Assembly (NCBI GenBank): GCA_943737045.1
Contig: CALSFV010000238.1
Span: 62,001 to 126,000, forward strand
Source of the DNA: Parapristionchus giblindavisi
Taxonomy: Eukaryota > Nematoda > Chromadorea > Rhabditida > Diplogasteridae
DNA: 64,000 bases
Direction: 5' to 3'
Positions 55,815 to 64,000 of the stretch are shown here, piece after piece (position 1 is the stretch's first letter; each line of letters begins with the position of its first letter). A model generated the notes under the pieces. It was not told where the DNA came from. It ran no database searches and saw only the letters and a program-made list of their open reading frames with translations. A program made the position numbers and the translations under genes.

Positions 55815-56175
55815 CACACAGAGTAAACAGTTGTAACCCTCTGCACATACTCTGGTATTTTGCCACTTAAAGTCTACTTAAACTTTCCCACTTTAAGTAG
55901 ACTTTAAGTAAACTTAAAGTGAGACGTAAGTCTACTTAAAGTGGTGTGGTATACTGTAATGCATTTCGTCAAATGTTCTTTCACTTAAAGTTTACTTAAA
56001 GTCTACTTAAAGTCTGTGACGTAGTTTAAGTAGACTTTAAGTGGCAAAATACCAGAGTAAGACCTGTGAAGTGTTATATTTAACACATTTTGGGTGTTAA
56101 AATAGTTTAAAAAGGGTAAAATATAACACTTCATAGGTCTTATGTGCTGAGAATTACACCTCTTTTCTCTGTTCG
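55815..56175. mobile_element. CACACAGAG-type MITE split by another MITE
   Basis: Outer arms CACACAGAGTAAACAGTTG and CACCTCTTTTCTCTG with the TAAGACCTGTGAAGTGTTAT body. The host is interrupted at TA by the 208-bp element at 55850-56057. Confidence 0.75.
55850..56057. mobile_element. 208-bp MITE with CTCTGGTATTTTGCC ends and TA duplication
   Basis: Perfect inverted ends CTCTGGTATTTTGCCACTTA, flanked by TA (55848-55849, 56058-56059). Removing it restores the host MITE. A truncated copy lies at 30792-30953. Confidence 0.9.
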
Positions 56176-56249
56176 TGAATTACAGAATTACCACACATAC
56201 CATTCTCTCTCACACACACTTTCCTTATCTACAAAATGGGGTGGTCAGA

Positions 56250-56439
56250 CTCTGGTATTTCCAACTAGTAGTTTACTTACGTTACGTCACAGTCTAGCAG
56301 TTTACTGTTAGTTTTCTAGTAGTGATATAACATTTGACAAAATGCATTACCGTATTGTACACCACTTCTAGCTAGCCGTAGACTTGCAAGTACGGCTAGT
56401 GGGAAAAATAAGTAAACTACAAGTATGAAAATAGCAGAG
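56250..56439. mobile_element. Related 190-bp element (CTCTGGTATTTCC ends)
   Basis: Ends CTCTGGTATTTCCAACTAG and, complemented, CTCTGCTATTTTCATACTTG. It shares an internal CATTTGACAAAATGCATTAC block, inverted, with the 208-bp MITE, so the two belong to one superfamily. Confidence 0.65.
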
Positions 56440-56481
56440 GAGAGGAGAGTATTATCTAGCGTCGGGGGGGGGGGGGCTGTA

Positions 56482-59400
56482 TTATGTATATTTGAACTGA
56501 TCGGTTAGACATCTCGGTTTGGGAAGAGCGTATATCACTAGGGTAAAGGAAAGCACGATAATAACTATCACAAATGAGAAGAGTACATCGGAAAGTGGGA
56601 ATTGAGCGAGGCTTGAGGCTTCAAAATTATCGTCCGGATAGACTTCAGCGAGATACGCTGTGGAATTATGCCAGCTGAAATGGAACTGGATTAGTGTTAT
56701 GTCCTTAGGCACAACTCGTGTAGTAGAATAGAGACTTTATTATAGAGAGATAAACAGTACCACCGGTACAAAGGGTTGAACTAGATAAGAATGAAGGAAT
56801 GACCAATATAGACAGCACGTCAACTACGATGACGTGTCATTAGCATAGAATAGGGTAATGTGGTCAAATGCAAATATGTATGCTAATGTGCAGTTTGGGT
56901 TATAACAATAGACTTTGGAGCATACATAGCACCTCCGCCCCAAGATATGAACTAGGGCATATCTGACAAACAATAATATGAACATAATCATATAGTACAG
57001 TATCAATAACGTGATGGAATGAACGATCAATAATAGAGAAATCATTGGAGGTACGAATCAATGGTAGGTTTGACCTCTAGTGGATGAAATGTTCATACGA
57101 GATGGTGGTAGTCTAACACGGGTAGGCCTTGTAGAACCTGGTCTAACCTAGGTAGGCTTAGGGATAGTCTTTTGTTGTTCTCCACATTGTTCGTGGGTAC
57201 GACGACAGCATCGGCATCAACATCAGTAACGACGGCATCAGCGACAGACGGCGTGACGTTGCACTTGGCGGGCTCGACCTGGACGTTGCACTTGACGACG
57301 TTGTCGGCGGGAACATCGAAACTCTCCAACAAGACACTCAGAGGATCACAATCCTCAGTCCATCTCCTCCTCAATTGAGTCGTATGAGCAGTCACCAGAC
57401 TACCATCCAATCTCTGGATCTCATACATCACATTTCCTTTCCTTCTGAGCACTACGGCTTCAGTCCACTTCTCGTGATTCGGTCCATCTCGATCACGATA
57501 ATACACACAATCTCCTTCAGCGAACTCTCGTGTCTCCTTCTTATTCACTACTCTATCCTCTCCCTCCCTGGGCGACATGAGAGTGAGGTGACATCTCATT
57601 TTCCTTCCGAGGAAAATCTCCGCTGGAGTATACATCTTCAGTTGATTGTTAGGAGTGCATCTGTACATCATCAAGAACTTCTGCACGTTCTCATCCTCCG
57701 GGCCTTCTCCTCTCATCTTCAACAATGACCGCTTGAACGTGTCCACGAAGCGTTCAGCCTGTCCATTACTCTGTGGATGATACGGTGGCGAGAACATGTG
57801 GTTGATTCCATACTCCATACAGAATGCTCTCATCTTCTCAGATTTGAACTGAGTTCCATTATCCGATACAATGGTTTCAGGACTTCCGTATCTTGATACG
57901 AATTCTCTCAATGCTTTGATGGTTGCATCAGCCGTAATCCTTTCCATAGTCACGACCTCTGGCCATCTACTGTTAACATCAACGATGATCAAGTAGTAAC
58001 GTCCATTCATTGGACCGGCGAAATCCATATGGACTCGCTCCATTTGTCGACTTGTCTCCGGCCATTTGATAGGCTCAACCTTGGAAGGATTCTTGGCAAT
58101 ATTTGCATAACCTTCAGCATCATTCTTGGGTACTTGCATCTTCATGAGTGCATGCACCTTCTTGGGATGTGGGTAACGTCCAGATTCATTCACGACGAAT
58201 CCAAGGAAGTGGACTTCTTTCTGTCCGAACGCACACTTCTTTAGTCGGATTCTGAATCCAGAATCACGAATCCTCTCGAGAACTCTCATCAGATTCTCGT
58301 CGTGCTCTTCCTTCGTCCTTCCACTTACAATGACATCATCCAAGTATGCCACTGCCCTGCTCATTCCTGTCAACATCTGGTCCATTATCGACTGGAATAT
58401 ACCTGGAGCAGGCTTAACACCGAACGGTAATCTACGGTACTGATATAGTCCGCGATGCGTATTGATTACGAGGAGCTTCTTAGCTTCTTCGTCTACTTCA
58501 ACTTGGAGATACGCATCCGAGAAATCGATCTTGGAGAAGACTGTTCCACCATTCAATGAGGCGAATATGTCTTCCGGCAGCTTGAGCGGATGAGTGCAAT
58601 CTTCTAGACAGTCATTCAGTCCTGTCTTGAAGTCGGCACACAATCTCTTTGCACCATTCTTCTTTGCGACTAGCAAGAATGGAGCCGCCCACTCCGAGTG
58701 TTCTACCTTAGAGATCACTCCCATATCACACAATCGATCGATTTCTTCATCACACACCTGCTGGCTGGCATACGGCACTGGCCGCTTGTTACGGAACACT
58801 GGCTTCACGCCAGGCTTTAGGTACAACTTAGCTGCAGACTTGTTGTACTTGCCCAGTCCAGGCTCACAAACTTCTGGGAAGACATCCTTTACCCAGGTTG
58901 TGTAGTCTCCTGACTTGATGTGTGCAATCACCGTTTCATCATTCTCATCTGAGAATGCTCGCTTCAAGTCTAGCTTGAAGAATACATCATTGCCGACTAG
59001 TCGAATCGGTCTTGGGGTGACGTGGACCCATGCGTCACACTCCTTTCCACAGTATTCCATTCTACTGCGAAACTTGCCGAGGATCTTCATACCTTGACCA
59101 TTTGGACATGATACGGTACATGGAGCGGGAATCAACTTAGGATTCTTCATCTCCTTCCAGTCAACCTCCGAGATGAGCGTCAGATCAGATCCTGTGTCAA
59201 GTTGACACTCCATCTGTTTTCCATCCATGGATACATTCACGTACACACGATTGACTTCAATCTGATTGCAATCCTTCACCTGTACTGAATTGTTCTTCCA
59301 GTGTTTCTTCTTCGGTCTCATTTCAGGATGCTTTAACCAGCATCTCTCCACGGTATGACCCTTCTTGCCACAATGTGTACACTCCACATTGGCATTTGAT

Positions 59401-62400
59401 CTCTCGGTCTTTGGATTCTTACGATTCATTCCCTTATAGTTTTCAGATCCTCTGACCATATTGGCTGCATTCGTCTGAACCGCTGAGACTTCACGCTCAA
59501 GTGCTCTCAACGACGAATATCTTTCTAGAAGCTCTTTGAATGTGATATCAGGCTTCTGGCTGACAGCATTGAATAGTTGGGTGCGTATCGACTTCAGTTG
59601 AGGCAAATCCAATCCAGCAAGGAACATCGTGATCTTCATCTGATCCTCCTTAATATCCTTCAGATTGCCTTTCTGATACAAACGATTCACTTCAGAAGCG
59701 AATTCCATCACATCCGTACTACCATTCATAGCCATGCTCAGTTTGAAGAATCGAACACGCAGTTCGAAATCTGTTTCTTTCTTGCCAAACAGAGCCTTGA
59801 GTGCCTTTATCGTATCATCGAACGATACTTTCATCACATCATCGGGTGCTTTATGATCACGATACAATGCATTGCACTTCACACTCAGATGACGCAATAG
59901 TATTCTGACTTTGCTACAGTCACCCAACTGCTTTGCATCATACTCGAAGAAGTCTCGATAACGATCGTACCAGTTATCGAAAGTGCATTCCTCAGCATCG
60001 TAGTCGAATTCAACAATGCGAGCTTCCATCGCATCAATAGATGGTCCTTGAAGAACTTGACCTTGGCTCCCCTCTCCATTAACAACTACAGTCTCTCTAT
60101 TCGCTAACATCTTGAGTATTTCATTGTTCTTCTTATTCTGCTCCTCCTGCTTGCTCATGAACTCCTGCTGCATCTTCGCAAACATCTCCATTACAGTTGC
60201 CAACGTGACTTCCGACTTCACTACTTCAGGCTTCTCATCTCCAGGCATCCTTACTACGAATTACTTGAGTACACTTAGCTCAAAGAAAAATTCGCGATAG
60301 CCTTCGGCGTACTTCTTGCAAAGTACCACACAGAATCCACAAAGAAGACGTACAATCACAAAGCTTGTACACTGCCACGCTCACAAAGTACGTGAAGCAG
60401 TTTCCACAGAGAAATTTGACAATAGTTCTTCCACAAAGTGAACTATCGCCAATCACAAAGAATTAGCTTCCACCCTTTCACAAAGTTAGGCTTCAGTTAT
60501 CACAAAGAATCGACACCGATTGTTTCACAAAGTTCAATCGGTACCACCACAAAGAGAAGAATGACGAATGAAGAAGAAAGAAAAAAAAACGAGAAAGAAT
60601 AAGACTTACGTTAGCTCGTCAAAGATCCTGGTCGCCAAATGTTATGTCCTTAGGCACAACTCGTGTAGTAGAATAGAGACTTTATTATAGAGAGATAAAC
60701 AGTACCACCGGTACAAAGGGTTGAACTAGATAAGAATGAAGGAATGACCAATATAGACAGCACGTCAACTACGATGACGTGTCATTAGCATAGAATAGGG
60801 TAATGTGGTCAAATGCAAATATGTATGCTAATGTGCAGTTTGGGTTATAACAATAGACTTTGGAGCATACATAGCAATTAGTTATATATTTTTCTAGGTT
60901 AAATGATCCAAACCCTTCATTGTGCATAGTTAGAAGCAAAAGACGCCGAAAAGTGATAAGTGTAAAGTGGAAGGTTGAATTGGTTTTGTGGCACACCCAA
61001 GCTAATTTTGCTCTCCGCATTGGCAATGCTCTCTAGCAGACAAAGAAAGCGGGAGAGTGTGGCCAGAGCGGAGAGTTTTAAATTAGCTTGGGAAATTGCT
61101 TTAAGGACTCACCGACAGAATTCCTTCCATTTCGTCAGATCGACCTCTTGTCGCTCATTTCGTGTGCAATTTCTCATCATAGATACTGAAAGCTCAATTT
61201 TCCTCAAGTTTAGTGCTGTCAATGTAATTGACGAAAAATTTTATATAAAAAATATAAATCCGAATGATCGGACGAAGTTTTTATACAAACAGAGAAATAA
61301 GCGTTATCCTCGGAGTAGATCTTTGAAGTACTACAGTTAACACGTTTAAGCTCAAAAAGTGTTAAATATAACAAAAAAACATTTCACAGTGTTATATTTA
61401 TAACACTTATTTCTCTGTGCATACCTGGAGATAGTAACGGCACCAGAAGTACCGTCAACCCGTGCGATATGTAATGGAAGATATTTGCATATGTCGGAAG
61501 AGATACGAATATCGAAGATGGTGCAGCGATGTGCCTGCAAATTGAATTTAATTAAATTGAATTTATTATACATCAAAAAGACGCGACAACATTTGAAACA
61601 AGAACACATGAAGATTTTTACTTTTCTGAGAGGGAATGAGAAAGGGGTACATTCGAAAAAAAAATGAAACATTTCTACATGCTTTATGATATCTAGACGT
61701 AGAGGCCGAAACACCATGAAGCGCTAGTATTTACTGATATTTCCACCATTTCCAAGTCGTACTATCAATGTGCGCATAACATATATATGTGCATTCTAAT
61801 AACTATTATTAACTTAATTTTAGTAGCTCTGACAACAATACACCATGAAGCACATTATTACTCACTAGTTTTATTGTTACAAGTTATTTTAAAATACGTG
61901 CATGCTTACCACTCCTGTATATTGATTTAATTATTAAAAGCAAAACCGAAGCTAATTTTACTCTCCGCATTGACAATACTCTCTCGTAGACAAAGAAAGA
62001 GAGAGGGAGAGAGTGGCCAGAGCGGAGAGTTTCAAATTAGCTTGGGGTGTCGCTTTAATGTAATTGTACCTCAGAAATCCGCCAGCGTGTATCACCCCGG
62101 CAACAATGATTGAGATAGAAAGAGCAATGGTCGTCAATGATGATCGAAACTGAAATCATTCCGGTAAACACATACCTCAATGCTCCTCCGCTCAGGCAAC
62201 ACTCTCTCGTAGACAAAAGCAGCGAGAGAGAACTGCCAGAGAAGAGTTTCAAATTAGGTGTACCTTTAATGGATTATAACAAAATAGTGAAGATACCGCC
62301 TATATTTTTCTTAAAATCAATATTTTCGAGCATATTTTCATAGTTATCTTACCGTGGCAAGGAAAAATAAAGTAATGGCATGTGTGAAGAGCGAGGTGAG

Positions 62401-62606
62401 CATCAGTAGGATCATAGTTGATACTATCGGAACGATTAAATCGGATGAAGGAGTGAGATATAAGGTGGAATTGGGCCTAGAAAGTGGATGTTTGTGTAAT
62501 ATGTAGTAGTTTGCGAGAAAGGAGCGTACCAAGCGAGCCATAACGAAACCGCCAGTCCGACCGATAACGCCTAAAGATGTTTATTTATTTATTTATTTAT
62601 TTATGT

Positions 62607-62637
<31 letters not shown>

Positions 62638-63245
62638 ACATGTTTATTTATATATTTATTTGATACACCCTAAAAGGGAGTGACAGCAGGTTATTAAACA
62701 TACTTACTTAGATACTTAGAGATTAAACATATACAGAAATAAAGTGGTTTGAGTGATGGGGATGTTATGTCATTGAGAGAATTGGTAGAGACTATTGCCT
62801 CTATCCCAGCAGTACATATTCAACAAGTAAAAATCAAAGCATGCACTCACAACAAATTATCTTACAATTAGATAAAGGTTGTCTAACTGGAATGCCATAG
62901 AGAAAGGATAGCTTACTTCAAACTCTCTCAAAAAGACACGTTGGATAATATATCTCACTCGAGATAGTAACGGGAACTGGAGTAATCTAACTAAGTCATC
63001 TCACATATGAGAGAACGTTTGTCTAATTGCCGGATCTTAGATAACCTATCACTCAAATATATGACAGTTTGCCGTCAGTGTGGGGGGGGGGAACAATAAT
63101 CAATAATATTGATTGATTATTGATTCCTGTAATCAAAGACCAACCTCAACGGGCACATGTACCAGTAAATAGGTTACGATCACCAAGACTCCGTTGTAGA
63201 CGCCCTCCGTTGATTCGATGTAGCATAGCGTCCGCAGTGGCTCAA
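56482..63245 (-). CDS. ABCG-family half-transporter, C-terminal membrane domain (partial, 5' end not recovered)
   Basis: Exons: 63145-63245, 62530-62570, 62353-62476, 62070-62149, 61425-61534, 61113-61185, 56482-56674. They join in phase to about 240 residues. Order: YIESTEGVYNGVLVIVTYLL, a helix (SVGLAVSLWLAW), IVSTMILLMLTSLFTHAIT, then LSISIIVAGVIHAGGFL. The last matches the ABCG5/White segment that ends in GFxR. A large loop with NCTRNE and WHNSTAYL (possible N-glycan sites) and a final helix (VLFSFVIVIIVLSFTL) follow. This is the ABC2 membrane domain of a G-type half-transporter. The nucleotide-binding part should lie upstream, beyond a mariner at the window edge. ABCG5-like identity is tentative. 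A young LTR element occupies the last intron. Confidence 0.72.
56690..56694. other. Target-site duplication ATTAG, left
   Basis: ATTAG directly before the LTR start TGTTATG, repeated at 60877-60881 after the other LTR. Confidence 0.95.
56695..56931 (-). repeat. 3' LTR (237 bp)
   Basis: Starts TGTTATGTCCTTAGG and ends CATACATAGCA on the plus strand. Identical by eye to the other LTR. Confidence 0.95.
56932..56941 (-). other. Polypurine tract
   Basis: GGGGCGGAGG on the minus strand directly before the 3' LTR, the expected plus-strand primer. Confidence 0.8.
57093..60248 (-). CDS. Gag-Pol polyprotein of the Ty3/gypsy element, 1051 aa, no RNase H
   Basis: Single open frame. The Gag part (about 1-280) ends in a CCHC knuckle, CTHCGKKGHTVERC (residues 290-303), which binds RNA. 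The protease has LDTGSDLTLIS (active Asp 351). Reverse transcriptase (about 475-700) shows FSKIDFSDAY, LPFGVKPAPG and the YLDD catalytic box (635-638). After HPKKVHALMKMQVPKND (about 710) the protein jumps straight to the region just before the integrase core. The core carries HMDFAGP (D742), VSDNGTQF (D796) and NGQAERFV (E832). So the tether, RNase H and integrase HHCC finger are absent without a frame break. Residues after about 900 form a variable tail with no chromodomain seen. The start is the first ATG after the leader. Confidence 0.95.
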   Translation of the reverse strand: MPGDEKPEVVKSEVTLATVMEMFAKMQQEFMSKQEEQNKKNNEILKMLANRETVVVNGEGSQGQVLQGPSIDAMEARIVEFDYDAEECTFDNWYDRYRDFFEYDAKQLGDCSKVRILLRHLSVKCNALYRDHKAPDDVMKVSFDDTIKALKALFGKKETDFELRVRFFKLSMAMNGSTDVMEFASEVNRLYQKGNLKDIKEDQMKITMFLAGLDLPQLKSIRTQLFNAVSQKPDITFKELLERYSSLRALEREVSAVQTNAANMVRGSENYKGMNRKNPKTERSNANVECTHCGKKGHTVERCWLKHPEMRPKKKHWKNNSVQVKDCNQIEVNRVYVNVSMDGKQMECQLDTGSDLTLISEVDWKEMKNPKLIPAPCTVSCPNGQGMKILGKFRSRMEYCGKECDAWVHVTPRPIRLVGNDVFFKLDLKRAFSDENDETVIAHIKSGDYTTWVKDVFPEVCEPGLGKYNKSAAKLYLKPGVKPVFRNKRPVPYASQQVCDEEIDRLCDMGVISKVEHSEWAAPFLLVAKKNGAKRLCADFKTGLNDCLEDCTHPLKLPEDIFASLNGGTVFSKIDFSDAYLQVEVDEEAKKLLVINTHRGLYQYRRLPFGVKPAPGIFQSIMDQMLTGMSRAVAYLDDVIVSGRTKEEHDENLMRVLERIRDSGFRIRLKKCAFGQKEVHFLGFVVNESGRYPHPKKVHALMKMQVPKNDAEGYANIAKNPSKVEPIKWPETSRQMERVHMDFAGPMNGRYYLIIVDVNSRWPEVVTMERITADATIKALREFVSRYGSPETIVSDNGTQFKSEKMRAFCMEYGINHMFSPPYHPQSNGQAERFVDTFKRSLLKMRGEGPEDENVQKFLMMYRCTPNNQLKMYTPAEIFLGRKMRCHLTLMSPREGEDRVVNKKETREFAEGDCVYYRDRDGPNHEKWTEAVVLRRKGNVMYEIQRLDGSLVTAHTTQLRRRWTEDCDPLSVLLESFDVPADNVVKCNVQVEPAKCNVTPSVADAVVTDVDADAVVVPTNNVENNKRLSLSLPRLDQVLQGLPVLDYHHLV
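60249..60620 (-). other. Untranslated leader with periodic CTTTGTG repeats
   Basis: Nine exact CACAAAG copies (plus strand) at 60338, 60357, 60382, 60432, 60454, 60479, 60501, 60526 and 60548. Spacing is mostly 22 or 25 nt, and a degenerate copy near 60405 fills the one 50-nt gap. A structural or packaging role is possible but unproven. Confidence 0.75.
60624..60637 (-). other. Primer-binding site (TGGCGACC...), tRNA-Arg-like
   Basis: The minus strand reads TGGCGACCAGGATC two bases inside the 5' LTR. TGG pairs with a tRNA CCA end. TGGCGACC resembles known tRNA-Arg primer sites; the isoacceptor is not certain. Confidence 0.7.
60640..60876 (-). repeat. 5' LTR (237 bp)
   Basis: Drives the minus-strand element and is followed outside by ATTAG (60877-60881). 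Confidence 0.95.
60988..61100. mobile_element. TTAA-type MITE in an ABCG intron
   Basis: GGCACACCCAAGCTAATTTT to TTAGCTTGGGAAATTGCT. TTAA is kept only on the right (61101-61104), and its end lies about 10 nt from the exon at 61113. Confidence 0.8.
61286..61421. mobile_element. CACACAGAGAAATAAG-type MITE at a 5' splice site
   Basis: CAAACAGAGAAATAAGCG to CTTATTTCTCTGTGCA, flanked by TA at 61284-61285 and 61422-61423. The right-hand TA forms part of the GTA donor of the ABCG exon ending at 61425. Confidence 0.85.
61535..61937. other. ABCG intron, AT-rich
   Basis: No element or exon recognised in this part of the intron. Confidence 0.4.
61938..62054. mobile_element. TTAA-type MITE in an ABCG intron
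   Basis: 117 bp, AAGCAAAACCGAAGC to GGGGTGTCGCT, with TTAA at 61934-61937 and 62055-62058. It ends 16 nt from the exon at 62070. Confidence 0.88.
62172..62270. mobile_element. TTAA-type MITE, diverged
   Basis: GCTCCTCCGCTCAGGCAACACTC arm (diverged) and AGAGTTTCAAATTAGGTG, followed by CCTTTAA. It is the third copy within 1.3 kb. Confidence 0.7.
62577..62660. repeat. (TTTA)n microsatellite in an ABCG intron
   Basis: About 14 TTTA units with two interruptions. The rest of this 574-bp intron shows a poly-G run near 63.08 kb and short repeats. Confidence 0.85.
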
Positions 63246-63284
63246 CTGCAAAGGTTAGGCTAAGCTCCGCCCATTTTTAACGTA

Positions 63285-64000
63285 TTAGGTTGTCGGGAAA
63301 GTCTTGACAACTTTTTCGATCGTTTATTTCTCGTAGCAAACAGAAGTACGTTATGGGTTATATGCTCCATCATGATCAGCAAATGTAGTGCCAACGTTCG
63401 GTCAATGTGTGGTTTCCCTCTTTGTAGAACCCAGATGGGCGCGAAGTAAAGTATTGCTTGAGTTCAGCATTGACATTTCCACGGAAATTGAAGGTCCTAT
63501 CTCGAAGGGCACGGGTCAGGACTGTGAAAAGCTAGCAATCTGACGGGGCCAGGCCAGGAGAATACGGGGGGTGAGGGAGAACCATCCATCCATATACGGC
63601 GAGTTCCTGCCTGACTTTATTGGAGACATGGTGACGGGGGCTATAGTGATGATATTATTCTTTTTTGTCCTTCAGGCGTAAATGATCGACTGCCCTCATC
63701 ATATTCCGTTGTTATGTAAAGCACTTGGACCTGGTAATTGTAATGCCCTCGGTGAGCAGCTGCCAGCTGATCACACCATCCATTCCCCACCACGGGTTTT
63801 TGGGGGCGCAGGTTAGGTTTGTGGGGCATCCTGTGGTGTCTCTCGTTCTTCAACCCTCTCGGTTCAGCTGTGGTTGTTATCGTAGTAGACCCACATTTCA
63901 TCCCCCGTTATGAGCCGGTCAAGCCATCGATCCCCAGAGTGGAGAGTGGGGTGGGTAATGGAAACATCGATTCGACGATCAAGGTTGTTTTTGGTGTGAT
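63285..64000 (-). mobile_element. Mariner-family transposon, broken, running off the window
   Basis: The end TTAGGTTGTCGGGAAAGTCT follows a TA dinucleotide and is a typical mariner terminal repeat. The minus strand encodes pieces of transposase in several frames: GDEMWVYYDN, PWWGMDGVISWQLL and PHPPYSPGLAPSD. Frames are disrupted and the third catalytic region reads SPGLAP where Asp is usual. It is a dead copy. The other end is outside the window. Confidence 0.85.

Larger units (their letters stand above)
56695..60876 (-). mobile_element. Ty3/gypsy LTR retrotransposon, young, lacking RNase H
   Basis: Two 237-bp LTRs that I read as identical (56695-56931, 60640-60876) run from TGTTATG to TAGCA, with the 5-bp duplication ATTAG. 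A tRNA-type primer site and a polypurine tract sit at the expected places, and one open gag-pol frame fills most of the interior. The total of 4.18 kb is short for a gypsy element, mainly because RNase H and the integrase zinc domain are missing. It inserted in the last intron of the ABCG gene, same orientation, about 20 nt before the acceptor. Confidence 0.95.

Noticed and set aside
61352..61717. 121-aa minus-strand frame (containing AHRCTIFDIRISSD) as the ABCG exon
   Set aside because: Phase with neighbouring exons fails in that frame; the frame HIAAPSSIFVSLPTYANIFH joins both neighbours in phase and matches the ABCG order.

Overview
This window reads as nuclear DNA of a nematode, probably a rhabditid or diplogastrid; I cannot name the species. 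The reasons are small exons split by mostly short introns with TTTCAG-type 3' splice sites, abundant ACTGTAG-type short repeats, nematode-style gene families (GT10 fucosyltransferase, VIP36-like lectins, an ABCG half-transporter), a nuclear tRNA-Lys, and a very high load of short inverted-repeat transposons (MITEs). All gene models below were spliced by eye. For the two lectin genes, the first fucosyltransferase, the small protein genes and the ABCG fragment, the reading frame stays open and in phase across every exon.

Layout. 1-8.43 kb: no gene, only (GAGAGG)n/(TCTCCC)n microsatellites and scattered MITEs. 8.43-17.3 kb and 27.69-38.03 kb are two copies of one segmental duplication. Each copy holds a plus-strand GT10 fucosyltransferase followed by a convergent minus-strand gene for a small acidic protein with a predicted N-myristoylation site. 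In the left copy the fucosyltransferase has 11 consistent exons (363 aa). In the right copy it lost exons 7-11 and a splice donor. The small protein gene is intact on the right. On the left, its promoter plus first exon sits in a 3,031-bp unit present three times in tandem (15.14-27.67 kb). The third unit carries a 3.7-kb fold-back transposon. 38-42.2 kb: GA/CT microsatellites, MITEs and one doubtful exon.

42.2-63.9 kb: a minus-strand cluster. Two tandem VIP36-type L-type lectin genes (320 and 311 aa) both end in KRFY, and a weak third relic lies near 51.8 kb. Intron 1 of the second lectin holds a 3.28-kb fold-back element built of inverted arrays of a 40-bp repeat, with an 8-bp target duplication inside an older MITE. 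Then come two hAT-like MITEs around a tRNA-Lys(CTT), and the C-terminal half of an ABCG transporter. The last intron of that gene holds a very young Ty3/gypsy element with identical LTRs and no RNase H. A broken mariner runs off the right edge.

The lectins (ER/Golgi cargo receptors) and the fucosyltransferase (Golgi) both act on the secretory and glycosylation pathway, but nothing in the sequence shows that they work together. The most distinctive signals are the tandem promoter/first-exon array, the fold-back elements with exact target duplications and empty sites, and transposon pieces lying at splice sites.
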